Shown: positions 52,032 to 61,097, numbered from the stretch's first letter. The stretch is 64,000 bases of DNA from Clostridiales bacterium (GCA_017478485.1 JAFVDI010000013.1:1-64000); one strand, 5' to 3'. Translations and numbers: made by a program. Notes: a model not told the origin generated them from the sequence alone.

Positions 52032-53729
52032 TCACTTATTCATCTTTACCGCGAGCATCGTCAGGTCGTCGAACTGCATAGCGTCGCCCACAAATCCCTT
52101 TACCGCGTTCTTCATGTGATCGAGTATTATCTCCGGAGGCGCGTCCTTGGTATCGTTCAGGTGCCTTAGAACCCTCTCAGCGCCGAACATCTCCTCTTCG
52201 CTGTTTGTTGCCTCAACAAGTCCGTCGGTATAAAGAAACAGCGTGTCACCCTTTTCGAGTTTTATTTCGTACTCGGTGTAGGTCATGTCCTCCATACCTC
52301 CGACGACGAAACCGTGCTTGTCCTTCAGCACTTCAAATCCACCGTTTCCCTTCTTGATAAATGGATACTCGTGGCCTGCGCTCGCGGCGGTGATCTTTCC
52401 TTCTGAGATCGTAAGTATGCCGACCCAGACTGTGACGAACATGTCGGCCTGGTTGTTGCTGCAGATCTGGTCGTTTAAGAGCTCTAATATCTTTGCAGGG
52501 CTGTTGCCCATCAGTGCGTAGTTCTTGATTATGATCTTCGTGACCATCATGAGAAGGGCGCCCGGAACGCCTTTTCCGGATACGTCCGCGATAACGAGAG
52601 CAAGGTGGTCGTCGTCTATCAGATAGAAATCATAGAAGTCTCCGCAGACTTCCTTTGCAGGCGTCATTGACGCGAAGATATTGAATTCGCTGCGGTGCGG
52701 GAACGGCGGGAATGTGCTCGGGAGCATTGCGGCCTGGATCTTGGATGCGAGGTCGAGCTCGGTGCTGATACGCTCTCTTTCGGCCGTCGCGGTCTTGAGA
52801 TCATCGATGTATCCGTTCATCTCACCTTCCATCTTCTGCATGGACCTGATGAGGATATTGATCTCATCCACCCTTCCGGTCTCGAGCTTTCCGAAGACAT
52901 CACTCTTTCCGGAATCCTTCGCGCGGTTTTCATAGCCGTCGATAAAGCTCCTCGCAAGCCCTGATACCTCTTTTACCGGGCGTACCAGATTGCGTCTTAA
53001 GATCATGGTGATGCCAACGGATACTATGGCGCTCAGGAGCAGTGATATTATCAGGAGCCTGATCACGAAAAGGTTTACCTTGGTGTTGATGACGCTCGTC
53101 GGGATGTCGGCGGTCATGTAGACACTCATTCCCTTGCTCTTGTCATCGAAAAGATGTATCCCGCTCGTCCATACTTTTCCGAAAAATCTCGACTGCGAAT
53201 AGAACCCTTTGAAAAGTCCGTTCTCATCGAAATTGTCCTTTGTCATTGAGAACTGCTCACCGCAGTTGATGAGCTCGACTTCGCGCGCGTCAACAATGTA
53301 TATGCCCATTTCTTCATCGGGATATACGATGAATATGTCGATCTCGGATGCCTGCGTCGCAGAGCAGAGGAGCTTCAATTTGTTCTGAAGCGCAATATAT
53401 TTGGGATTCTTCGATATCTCGGTAAAACGACTGTAGTATTCTTCCTTGTTGTCACGGAACATCTCCTGAGGCTTATCGAGCCCCCTGTAAACGCCGTGAG
53501 TGGTATTTGCAAGATCCTTGATGAGATCGTCATCTATCTGGGTATAAGCTTCACCGACTATCGCCTTGTTGAGGTCATCGTAGATCGAAGTTACCTGCTG
53601 GAAAAAGAACAGTCCGCTGACGATAAGAACATTGACCAGTATCAGAAGAGTATTGACGATAAGACTGACGACAACGATCCCCGTTATCGTTACATTGATC
53701 TTCGCCTTGCCCTCTTTAGTCTTCGTCAT
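52032..53729 (-). CDS. SpoIIE/PP2C-type serine phosphatase with extracellular sensor
   Basis: 565 residues. One helix (about 18-40), an exported sensor of about 190 residues, a second helix (about 235-255) and a HAMP domain lead to a coiled coil and a PP2C/RsbU-like domain (EVCGDFYDFYLIDDDHLALVIADVSGKGVPGAL, GHEYPFIKK, DTLFLYTDGLVEATN, DDLTMLAVKM). Metal-binding Asp residues are present. Such phosphatases act on anti-anti-sigma proteins; none is nearby. Confidence 0.92.
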   Translation of the reverse strand: MTKTKEGKAKINVTITGIVVVSLIVNTLLILVNVLIVSGLFFFQQVTSIYDDLNKAIVGEAYTQIDDDLIKDLANTTHGVYRGLDKPQEMFRDNKEEYYSRFTEISKNPKYIALQNKLKLLCSATQASEIDIFIVYPDEEMGIYIVDAREVELINCGEQFSMTKDNFDENGLFKGFYSQSRFFGKVWTSGIHLFDDKSKGMSVYMTADIPTSVINTKVNLFVIRLLIISLLLSAIVSVGITMILRRNLVRPVKEVSGLARSFIDGYENRAKDSGKSDVFGKLETGRVDEINILIRSMQKMEGEMNGYIDDLKTATAERERISTELDLASKIQAAMLPSTFPPFPHRSEFNIFASMTPAKEVCGDFYDFYLIDDDHLALVIADVSGKGVPGALLMMVTKIIIKNYALMGNSPAKILELLNDQICSNNQADMFVTVWVGILTISEGKITAASAGHEYPFIKKGNGGFEVLKDKHGFVVGGMEDMTYTEYEIKLEKGDTLFLYTDGLVEATNSEEEMFGAERVLRHLNDTKDAPPEIILDHMKNAVKGFVGDAMQFDDLTMLAVKMNK

Positions 53730-53780
53730 CGTGTTTCCCCGGCACCCTCAGGTAGTATTCAGCCTAATTTATATTATAAA

Positions 53781-54545
53781 TCATTTAGGCTTGTACTCAC
53801 CATCAATATAGGTATAGTCGCCGCCATAAGTCCTGCACAAGATCTTTACCGGGGCACTTGTATCCTTAAGCTTATATGTTTTTCTGATAACAGCTGAACT
53901 TCCGGGCTTAACATACTTAATGTCAGCATCCTCGTATTCTTTCCATCCGTCAACAGTGGTATGGTATATCTCTTTTCCGTTTTGGGAGACCTCGGTATAG
54001 ACGGATGTTTGATACATTATGTCTCTCTTCGTGCCATTGTAGATCTCGAACATTATCAATACAGCAGGATCACTTTCAGTATCTGTAACCTGTGAGACTT
54101 CTTTGACTTCGATCCTTATGCTCTTCTTATAATTCTTATCCGCCACGATGTTCGTGATAATGATGCAAACGATCACAATGCCGCATATCCAGCTTAATAT
54201 CATCGAAATGATGCCCTTTTTGCGTGTCTCGCTTTCCTTTAGCGCCTTGACCGCAGAGAACGTGGCAACAACCGCAAAACTGATGTAGGCAGCAAGGGTT
54301 CCGTAAAGGATTGACTGGACCATAAGTCCCCAGACTATGGCCTGACCTATGTAGTCGATCCCGTCGGGACCCGTATATTCAAAAGGGAAAAATTCACAGA
54401 AGATATGCAGGGTTCCAAACACGAATGCAATGACCGAAAAGACCACCGCAAGCCTGGCCTGATCCTTTTTCCGCAAAACGATCAGCAGGACCGCGGCGAT
54501 GATGACCACAAAAACAGACGGGCCGAATGCCAGCATTCCCAACAT
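53781..54545 (-). CDS. Membrane protein with DUF5067-like exported domain
   Basis: 254 residues. About four helices in the first 130 residues are followed by an exported beta-sandwich (IRIEVKEVSQVTDTESD, LIMFEIYNGTKRDIMYQ, VKPGSSAVIRKTYKLKDTSAPVKI), the DUF5067/FxLYD style seen in Firmicute lipoproteins. No clear ribosome site near ATG 54545. Located between a phosphatase and a two-component operon on the same strand. Function unknown. Confidence 0.65.
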   Translation of the reverse strand: MLGMLAFGPSVFVVIIAAVLLIVLRKKDQARLAVVFSVIAFVFGTLHIFCEFFPFEYTGPDGIDYIGQAIVWGLMVQSILYGTLAAYISFAVVATFSAVKALKESETRKKGIISMILSWICGIVIVCIIITNIVADKNYKKSIRIEVKEVSQVTDTESDPAVLIMFEIYNGTKRDIMYQTSVYTEVSQNGKEIYHTTVDGWKEYEDADIKYVKPGSSAVIRKTYKLKDTSAPVKILCRTYGGDYTYIDGEYKPK

Positions 54546-54614
54546 ATGAATTTCCCTTAATCCTTTATCAAAGATCTGTGACTATTATACCACGCAGGGA
54601 ATCCGGCCGTTTAT

Positions 54615-55301
54615 CTAACCCTTGTTTTTCCAGATATACCCGCTCTTTATCACGGTCTCTATGTGGTAGCTCGCATCGCCCAATGATGCGCGCAGCTTTT
54701 TGACGTAGGTATCGACGGCCCTGTCGTATCCTTCAAAATCGTCGCCCCAGACCGAATCAAGTATCTTGTCGCGTGACAGTACGCGCTCCTTGTTTTCGAT
54801 GAAGTACAGGAGCAGATCGTATTCTTTCGGCGAAAGTTCGATCCGCTTTCCGGAGACGCTGACCTGCCTTTTCGAAGGCTCTATCACTATCTCGTCCACG
54901 GTAACGTGCCCGTCTTTTACGAGAAGCCCCCTGTAACGGTTTATCAGCGCATTGACTTTGACCAGCAGGAGCTTTGTCGAAAAGGGCTTTGTCACGTACT
55001 CGTCCGCGCCCGATTCGTATCCTTCAATGATGTCTTTCTCAGTTCCGAGCGCAGTCAGGAAAATGACCGGGACATCGTATCTGGTCCTGATGAACTTGCA
55101 GACTTCCCTGCCGTCCTTGTAGGGCATCATGATGTCCAGGACTATCGCGTCGTAGCGGTTCTGCATGACGGACCTGCAGGCTTCGTCGCCGTCGGCGGCC
55201 TGGTCGACTTCAAACCCGTTCTTCACGAAAAAAGCCGAGACGATGTGTCTCAGGGACGCATCGTCTTCAGCTATCAGTATCTTATAATTGCCTTCTGTCA
55301 T
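54615..55301 (-). CDS. OmpR-family response regulator
   Basis: 228 residues. Receiver with EDDAS, phosphorylated Asp in IVLDIMMPY and Lys in VTKPF; C-terminal winged helix with IELSPKEYDLLLYFIENKE and RAVDTYVKKLRASLGD. It overlaps the histidine kinase gene by 4 nt (ATGA), with the regulator gene downstream of the kinase in this reading. Confidence 0.95.
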   Translation of the reverse strand: MTEGNYKILIAEDDASLRHIVSAFFVKNGFEVDQAADGDEACRSVMQNRYDAIVLDIMMPYKDGREVCKFIRTRYDVPVIFLTALGTEKDIIEGYESGADEYVTKPFSTKLLLVKVNALINRYRGLLVKDGHVTVDEIVIEPSKRQVSVSGKRIELSPKEYDLLLYFIENKERVLSRDKILDSVWGDDFEGYDRAVDTYVKKLRASLGDASYHIETVIKSGYIWKNKG

Positions 55302-56836
55302 TCCTTCGCCTTTTTCATCTCGAAATGGAAAGTCGTGCCGTTTGCTTTCGTGCTCTCCACGCCGTACTTCGCCTTGTGAAGATCAAGTATGCTCTTGTTT
55401 ACGGCGAGCCCGACGCCCGTGCTTCCGAGCCTGTCGGTGCCCGACTTGTCCTTCTTGTAGAACAGATCCCAGATCTTCTTCCGGTCCTTTGCGCTTATCG
55501 GCTCGCCGTCATTATTGATCTTGAAAACAACGCTGTTTCCTGACACTGCAAGGTTAATACTGACCTTTTCCTTTCCATATTTTATCGCATTGGAAACGAA
55601 ATTCGAGATGACTATCCTCATCATGTCGAGGTCCGCAGAAACAACATATTTTCCGTTTTCGTCATCCTTCGAGACGTCGACTTTGATGCCGCGTTCGTCA
55701 GATATCTTTTCAAGCTGCTTGCAGCAGGCAGCCGTAAGTTCGTAGAGCTCAACTTCCTCGAGATTGAGCTTCACGTCGCCGGAATTCATCTGCGACAGAT
55801 TAAGGAGCGTGTTGACCATCTTCGTCATGTGATCGACTTCCTCATTGATCTTCGCCGTCACGTCCGCGCGGTCCTTCTCGTCTATGATGTCCCAGTTCTC
55901 GACATAAGTCTTGGTAACCGCCAGCGGGGTCTTGAGCTCATGTGCAAAACTCCTCGTAAGATCCTGCGTGCGCACCTCATAACTCAGCCTGTTCACGTAC
56001 ATCCTTCTTGTAAGGAATACCGTTGCGAAAACAAGTACCGCAAGTACAAACAGCGCGATCCCGTACACCATGGAATACTTTTCCAGAACGATATTAAGCG
56101 GATGGAAAACAAACACATCATGCTGTTTTATGCCGATACCGAAAATGGAAAAGTTAGCGCTGTATGCAACATAAGAATTCGTGATACCAAGCTGAGACAT
56201 CCTCACATTTTCTTTAGCAGCTTCCTCGAAAAAGATGTTCTTGTATTTCTCTTCCGCCTCCTGATTCAAAAGCTGCTTCTTCGGGTCTGTTGCGGCATTT
56301 TTCTCAACGTCTTCTGAAAGTTCGCCTTTATAAGATACGACTACGTGGTCCGAACCCGATTTTACCCCTTCACTGACGGGGACTCCGAAAATGAAAGAAT
56401 TAATTTCCCCGTCTTTTGCTACATATACGATGACATTGCCTTTATTGTCATTAGGCTCGATAAAATTGACATCCAGTTTATTACCCTGACTCGTGATTTC
56501 GGCTGAGAAAGACTGGAAATCCTTTGAATCAATGAAATTTCCGGTTGTTCCACCGGTCATGAGCCATGAGTTATTTGAGTAATAACCGATATTCTCATTC
56601 TTCAGGCTTGAATAGTATTTCCGACCGTTATAATGGATCAGAAGAGCATTAATATCTTTACTATCGTCATCAACATATTCCATCGGATCGATCTGCGTCA
56701 TGTTATGGATCTCTCCGAGGTATTCCGTATTGATCCTGTTCACCTGATAGAACGTGAACAGCGTGCCCCCAAGTGCAGCCACCGCCAGCATCAGCACGCA
56801 GATCAGCGCCGCCACCTTAATGTATGTCTTTTTCAT
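55298..56836 (-). CDS. Sensor histidine kinase
   Basis: 512 residues. Two membrane helices (about 8-30 and 253-275) flank an exported sensor of about 220 residues. The H-box (TRSFAHELKTPLAVTKTYVEN), N-box (VISNFVSNAIKYGKEK) and G-box (GSTGVGLAVNKSIL) are complete. Kinase precedes regulator, the reverse of the 35.5 kb pair. The stimulus is unknown; the sensor has no named domain I can identify. Confidence 0.94.
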   Translation of the reverse strand: MKKTYIKVAALICVLMLAVAALGGTLFTFYQVNRINTEYLGEIHNMTQIDPMEYVDDDSKDINALLIHYNGRKYYSSLKNENIGYYSNNSWLMTGGTTGNFIDSKDFQSFSAEITSQGNKLDVNFIEPNDNKGNVIVYVAKDGEINSFIFGVPVSEGVKSGSDHVVVSYKGELSEDVEKNAATDPKKQLLNQEAEEKYKNIFFEEAAKENVRMSQLGITNSYVAYSANFSIFGIGIKQHDVFVFHPLNIVLEKYSMVYGIALFVLAVLVFATVFLTRRMYVNRLSYEVRTQDLTRSFAHELKTPLAVTKTYVENWDIIDEKDRADVTAKINEEVDHMTKMVNTLLNLSQMNSGDVKLNLEEVELYELTAACCKQLEKISDERGIKVDVSKDDENGKYVVSADLDMMRIVISNFVSNAIKYGKEKVSINLAVSGNSVVFKINNDGEPISAKDRKKIWDLFYKKDKSGTDRLGSTGVGLAVNKSILDLHKAKYGVESTKANGTTFHFEMKKAKE

Positions 56837-56977
56837 GGTATTCCTCCGATCGCCCGTAGAGTTTTCGAATATCCGATACTGCGAGTATAGACGACCGGTG
56901 TGTAATCTTTATGTACGTTAACTTAACCCTTGGTTCAAAACCGGGCAAACCATCCCGCCCGGCGCACAGCAGCAAAT

Positions 56978-57101
56978 TTCTATGTTCATGTCTAACTCAG
57001 ATGCCAAAACATAGACAACAACATAGAATAATGGCCCTTAAAGCACAAAATTCTATGTCCTCGTCTAAGAAAGTTACCCAAACATAGACGTCAACATAGA
57101 A
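56978..57101. repeat. Intergenic repeat array C: two palindromes, exact 73-bp period
   Basis: TTCTATGT at 56978 and 57051, GTCTA at 56990 and 57063, ACATAGAC at 57009 and 57082, ACATAGAA at 57021 and 57094: every element repeats after exactly 73 bp. Inside each unit the two words of a half-site are 12 bp apart. The N4 between them, the 14-nt loops and the 22-nt interval differ. It lies between divergent genes (histidine kinase and Sel1 protein). The period equals that of array A, whose words are unrelated. Confidence 0.9.
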
Positions 57102-57238
57102 TTTTAAGCGAAAACGTGCTCAAGTTCTCAAGTTCCCTGATTGAGTCCTATTAATGTACCTATACCTCAACTCCGCCATGTTACAATGACCTCAGGGTGA
57201 GGCTGATCACAGATTCATAACGCTGTAAGGAGGCAGTT

Positions 57239-59119
57239 ATGGCAAACTTCGATTATGGTATGCAGTTTATGGTTATCAAGACCGGCAGGATTGGAATGCT
57301 CGTAGACAAAAACCGTTCAAAGTTTACCCTTTCATTCCTTGATAAAGACCCCGGTCATCCGGAAAAGAAAGTCTTCAAAAAATCTGAACTCAAAGATGTT
57401 AATGACCGCTCGGTAAAAGCTTCAGTACTTGCCAAGTACATCAAGGGAATGCTGTCATTTAAAGAACTTACCGAAGGTACAAACCTGCTGCAGCCCAATC
57501 TTGACAATACTCCGCGTCCTTACAAGATCACAATAAAAGACCTTCTGGCAGGCCTCTCTGTTTATAAAGACAGATCATATTCAGAAATCAGTCATTGGAT
57601 CGATACCATCGTTGCCTTCGAAGACGGGATATCTTTTTCAGACGATCCTTATGAAGATATTCAGGATAAAGTCACTAACCAGGATGTCTTGAATTATGTC
57701 TGGCTCATGTTTGACAGATTTACATGGGATTTTGACTCAATTGACGATTCAAGTAAATTCCTTATCGATCTTAAAAATGATCTTTCATTATGGGTGGAAT
57801 CCAAAGGCAAGGAAATACCTGTCGGCATCATGAGAAGCATTTCTCAGCAGTACGATGACGATACGATCGACGCTCAGTCTGAAGCAACACAAAAGCTCTT
57901 CAAGAGGTGTCTTGACGCAATGTGTGATATGAAGGATCCGAGGTCCATCCAGCGCAGAGGTTATTGCTACTACTGCGGAACGAAGATCTACCCAAACAAC
58001 TGGGTGAAAGCCAGGGATGCCTTTATCGAGTATTACAATCTTACTGGTGATGCTTCCGCTGCGAATACTCTCGGCTACATCTACTACTATGGAAGATGCA
58101 ACAATGGTGTGCCCGAATACGATGAAGCCTTCAAATATTTCAGCATCGGCCATGCCTTCACTTATTACGAGAGCACATATAAACTTGCAGACATGTTTGC
58201 CCACGGTTATGGCGTTGTCAAAGACGAAAAGACTGCAAATCATCTGTATTGGAGTGTATACGATCAGAACCTTACCAGATTTATCAATGGTGATTATGAA
58301 TGCAAATTTGCAGATGCCGCACTTCGTATAGGCAATTGTTTCAGATACGGATATGGTGAAGAAGTCGATATCGGGGCTGCATATTACTATTATCTGCAGG
58401 CTGATCTTGCCATCAGGAAACGGATCGAGGCAGCCAATCATTATGGCGACACTGTTGTTTTCAACGGCATACAGCATGCTTTAGAAGAAGTCCGTCAGCA
58501 ATATCATAAGAAGGGACGTACGTTATCATTCAATTATCCGCGCTGGATAGACTGGACATTAATTGATCACAGATGGTGCAAAATAAAGATTCATGAACTT
58601 AAAGGCGGTGTCCTGTCACTGAAAGCATCTCCGGTATCCCGAAGAGATGAATCATCCGCCCCCATGATGCTCATAACTGTCGCGAAATCTGATTACTGTG
58701 AGCTTAGAGATTCAATACATGTAAAAACCTCTAAGAACAGTTCTTTCAAAGTCATCGGTGACGGAAACGAGTTCACTTATGACAGTTATGATTATGACTG
58801 GGACGGCAGTACTTCGTTCTATCTTGGCGATGAACTTGTCGCTGAGATCAAAACTGACCACTACAGTTTCACTGCGCCTGCCAGGAAAGAGATCAAACCT
58901 GAAGGAAAGATCTATCACTTTGTAAGTATAGTCTTCGGCTCAAGCAACAGAAAATACGACTACATTTGCGATGATACCTCAGTTAAGGAAGGTGATAAGG
59001 TTATCATCAACGGTTACGATGGCGAGACTGAAGTTACTGTTGTTGATGTTTTCGACAAGTACGAGAACCAGCTTGGTCTGCCGCTGGAAAGATATAAGAA
59101 AATTATCCGAAAAATATAA
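57239..59119 (+). CDS. Sel1-repeat protein
   Basis: 626 residues, no signal peptide. An SH3-like N-terminus (FDYGMQFMVIKTGRIGMLVDKNRSKFTL) and a helical region lead to several Sel1/TPR-like repeats (about 255-420: SAANTLGYIYYYGRCNNG, STYKLADMFAHGYGVVKD, ALRIGNCFRYGYGEE). The C-terminal 200 residues are beta-rich. Sel1 repeats mediate protein-protein contacts. AAGGAGGCAGTT precedes the ATG. It is monocistronic; array C lies upstream. Confidence 0.8.
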   Translation: MANFDYGMQFMVIKTGRIGMLVDKNRSKFTLSFLDKDPGHPEKKVFKKSELKDVNDRSVKASVLAKYIKGMLSFKELTEGTNLLQPNLDNTPRPYKITIKDLLAGLSVYKDRSYSEISHWIDTIVAFEDGISFSDDPYEDIQDKVTNQDVLNYVWLMFDRFTWDFDSIDDSSKFLIDLKNDLSLWVESKGKEIPVGIMRSISQQYDDDTIDAQSEATQKLFKRCLDAMCDMKDPRSIQRRGYCYYCGTKIYPNNWVKARDAFIEYYNLTGDASAANTLGYIYYYGRCNNGVPEYDEAFKYFSIGHAFTYYESTYKLADMFAHGYGVVKDEKTANHLYWSVYDQNLTRFINGDYECKFADAALRIGNCFRYGYGEEVDIGAAYYYYLQADLAIRKRIEAANHYGDTVVFNGIQHALEEVRQQYHKKGRTLSFNYPRWIDWTLIDHRWCKIKIHELKGGVLSLKASPVSRRDESSAPMMLITVAKSDYCELRDSIHVKTSKNSSFKVIGDGNEFTYDSYDYDWDGSTSFYLGDELVAEIKTDHYSFTAPARKEIKPEGKIYHFVSIVFGSSNRKYDYICDDTSVKEGDKVIINGYDGETEVTVVDVFDKYENQLGLPLERYKKIIRKI

Positions 59120-59299
59120 TTTTTTTAGAGCTGTTTTGTTTTCATGGTCTGGCACACATATAATATTCATTAACAGAGACCATATAGCTTTTCTTGTCCC
59201 TGATAAGATGCAGGATCCTTGCAATTAGCCAAAAAACCAAGTTTTCCTTTGGGATTTACATAAGGCACTGCTTTTTTAAGTGAACTATTGCTGATTGCT
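59120..59299. other. Short spacer with no supported gene
   Basis: It contains a T-run right after the Sel1 stop, a 7-bp inverted pair (ATGGTCT/AGACCAT, about 59144-59185) and reverse-strand open frames without ribosome sites. Nothing else could be supported. Confidence 0.4.
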
Positions 59300-59785
59300 T
59301 TACAGCCTCTTCTCATAACACAGAAAGTCCTGTTCAAACATGTGGCATTCTCCGACCACGTCAAACCCGAAAACGGCATACGACCTGATCGCCTTGACGT
59401 TATGTTTGTTCACGAGAAAATGTATTCCTTTAAATCTGCGGCGCTTCAGCTCATCCATCGCATACTGCAGCATGATGCGCCCCAATCCCCTGCTCTGCTC
59501 ATCAGGAATGACCGCCACTCTCGCGATCGATCCTGACGGCTTCAGATCAGCACTCCAGCATTCAAGTGAATCAACGTCCTCATCTTCTTCAAGTGATATC
59601 GCCGCCTTGATCTGACCGTCCGTTTTCAACACGAAAAGTGCGTCTCTCGACAGGTCGAAATCTATCTCATATTCTGACGGATAATCCTCATTCCACGGAC
59701 AGAACTCGCGTCCTATCTGCGCCCTGTAAAGAGCCAGCACTTCGTCCTTATCACCTGCTGCAGCTTTAACTATCTCGTAGTCCAT
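59300..59785 (-). CDS. GNAT family N-acetyltransferase
   Basis: 161 residues. The acetyl-CoA loop VAVIPDEQSRGLGRIMLQYAMDELKRR (Q/R-x-x-G-x-G/A) and the C-terminal NVKAIRSYAVFGFDVVGE define the GNAT fold. The start at ATG 59785 is 4 nt after the stop of the VOC gene, suggesting coupling. Substrate unknown. Confidence 0.9.
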   Translation of the reverse strand: MDYEIVKAAAGDKDEVLALYRAQIGREFCPWNEDYPSEYEIDFDLSRDALFVLKTDGQIKAAISLEEDEDVDSLECWSADLKPSGSIARVAVIPDEQSRGLGRIMLQYAMDELKRRRFKGIHFLVNKHNVKAIRSYAVFGFDVVGECHMFEQDFLCYEKRL

Positions 59786-59789
59786 GACA

Positions 59790-60170
59790 TCACACGAGTT
59801 CACTGTAAAACTCCACCTGTTCGCCAAGCGGCCCGAAACAAAACGCCATCCTTATCTTAAAAGGCGGCACGGAATCAAAGACCTTATCGTTCGGTTCCAC
59901 GAAAACTTCATACCCCGCGGCCTTAACTTTATCTATAGTTCCGTCTACGTCATCAGTGAGCAGAGCAATGTGTCTGATAGCACCGAGCCTGTGTTCACCA
60001 TCAGCATTCGTGAAGATCTCGATCATTCCGTTTCCCGTATCGAGCATGAATCCGTCCGTCCACTCACGGCAGACTTTAAGACCTAATATTTCAATATAGA
60101 ATTCCTTGACTTTGCGAAGTTCTTCCTCAGTTTTGCACTTCATCGAAATGTGGTGAATGCCTTTGATCAT
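59790..60170 (-). CDS. VOC (glyoxalase/bleomycin resistance-like) protein
   Basis: 126 residues. Two beta-alpha-beta-beta-beta modules are visible: IHHISMKCKTEEELRKVKEFY and IRHIALLTDDVDGTIDKVKAAGYE. Metal ligands His (HH) and Glu are plausible. ATG 60170 has AAGGAGCAG upstream. Probably co-transcribed with the GNAT gene. Confidence 0.9.
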   Translation of the reverse strand: MIKGIHHISMKCKTEEELRKVKEFYIEILGLKVCREWTDGFMLDTGNGMIEIFTNADGEHRLGAIRHIALLTDDVDGTIDKVKAAGYEVFVEPNDKVFDSVPPFKIRMAFCFGPLGEQVEFYSELV

Positions 60171-60186
60171 GACTGCTCCTTATAGT

Positions 60187-60492
60187 TCAGATTGCTTCAT
60201 CGCTGATGGGTTTGATCTCGTCGATCTCTTTTGCCATGCTTATCTTAAGATTACGGATATCGATGTCATTCTGTATATCCAAAAAGTATCTGTCCGACAC
60301 TCCGAAAAACTTCGCAAAGCGAAGCGACGTGTCAGCTGTTATCCTTCTGCTTCCATTCAGTATCGCCTGTATTCTCGAAACAGGTACATGTATCTCCTGC
60401 GCAAGTCTGTATGCTGACAGATTCGCGGGTTTCATAAATTCTTCTCTTAATATCTCACCCATCGTCGGTGTGTTTATATAGTAATCAGCCAT
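60187..60492 (-). CDS. higA: HigA-type antitoxin
   Basis: 101 residues. The start MADYYINTPTMGEILREEFM and the HTH (LSAYRLAQEIHVPVSRIQAILNGSRRITADTSLRFAKFFGVS) are typical of HigA/VapA antitoxins of the XRE group. GAAAGGAGACTATA precedes the ATG. Its toxin partner immediately upstream is truncated, so it is probably an orphan antitoxin and repressor. Confidence 0.92.
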   Translation of the reverse strand: MADYYINTPTMGEILREEFMKPANLSAYRLAQEIHVPVSRIQAILNGSRRITADTSLRFAKFFGVSDRYFLDIQNDIDIRNLKISMAKEIDEIKPISDEAI

Positions 60493-60522
60493 TATAGTCT
60501 CCTTTCAACACACTGTTTTCTA

Positions 60523-60633
60523 TCAATGATAATCTACAATTTCAACATCATTGAAATTGTTATCTCCATCAATCGAAAAGCAGATCCTATACTGATCGTT
60601 TATTCGAATACTATGCCCGTTTTGCGTGTACAT
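60523..60633 (-). pseudogene. higB: Decapitated HigB toxin
   Basis: The 36 residues NGHSIRINDQYRICFSIDGD ... VEIVDYH match the C-terminal third of HigB/RelE-type toxins (normally about 92 residues), stopping 30 nt before higA. The first two thirds, including the basic N-terminus, are missing; ATG at 60633 is fortuitous. The break lies about 35 bp from the Ser tRNA that ends the tRNA array. Confidence 0.8.
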
Positions 60634-60673
60634 GTCAAACAGGTATAGCGTAAACTCGTGTTATTATCCTCTT

Positions 60674-60766
60674 TGGCGTCGGCACCGGGACTCGAACCCG
60701 GACACCGCTAATACGGTTACTCACGGTTTAGCAAACCGCTGCCTTACCAATTAGGCTTATGCCGAC
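60674..60766 (-). tRNA. tRNA-Ser(GCT)
   Basis: Acceptor GTCGGCA/TGCCGAC, G73, CCA encoded, anticodon loop TTGCTAA and a long variable arm. Canonical class II. Confidence 0.9.
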
Positions 60767-60769
60767 ATG

Positions 60770-60859
60770 TGGCGCCGTGTGAGAGATTCGAACTCCCAGA
60801 GCCTTTAGGGCCCAACAGTTTTCAAGACTGACCCTCCTCCCCGCTAAGGTAACACGGCG
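60770..60859 (-). tRNA. tRNA-Ser(TGA)
   Basis: Acceptor CGCCGTG/CACGGCG, loop CTTGAAA (TGA), long variable arm, T-loop TTCGAAT, CCA encoded. Confidence 0.88.
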
Positions 60860-60869
60860 TATTAGAAAA

Positions 60870-60944
60870 TGGCGATCACAGAGGGAATCGAACCCCCACT
60901 TTCCGGTTCGTAGCCGAACGGTCTTTCCGTTAGCCTATGCGATC
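60870..60944 (-). tRNA. tRNA-Arg(ACG)
   Basis: Acceptor GATCGCA/TGTGATC, anticodon stem TTCGG/CCGGA with loop CTACGAA (ACG), T-loop TTCGATT, CCA encoded. D-stem has one mismatch. Confidence 0.85.
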
Positions 60945-60948
60945 TTAT

Positions 60949-61016
60949 TGCTTCCGCTGAGACTCGAACTCAGATATACGGGAATGGCCCTTACGCCGTC
61001 CGACGGCGACGGAAGC
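60949..61016 (-). tRNA. tRNA-like gene with CAT at the anticodon position, aberrant
   Basis: A 67-nt cloverleaf: acceptor GCTTCCG/CGGAAGC, D-stem GCCG/CGGC with a loop of only 5 nt, anticodon-stem mismatch A-G, loop GCCATTC (C instead of T at 33), 3-nt variable loop and normal T-arm CTGAG-TTCGAGT-CTCAG. No CCA is encoded. It abuts the CCA of tRNA-Ile with no gap. It is either a decaying tRNA or a reduced one. Confidence 0.55.
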
Positions 61017-61093
61017 TGGTTGGAAAGGTGAGACTCGAACTCACGACCACCGCTTTATAAGAACGGCACTCTGACCGGCTGAGTTACTTTCCA
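61017..61093 (-). tRNA. tRNA-Ile(TAT)
   Basis: Acceptor TGGAAAG/CTTTCCA, A73, CCA; anticodon stem CCGTT/AGCGG with loop CTTATAA (TAT). Bacteria usually read AUA with lysidine-modified CAT, so a TAT isoacceptor is uncommon. Confidence 0.85.
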
Positions 61094-61097
61094 ATGT

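Noticed and set aside
59170..59379. 69-residue reverse ORF after the GNAT gene
   Set aside because: It reads through the GNAT stop region in another frame and lacks a ribosome site.
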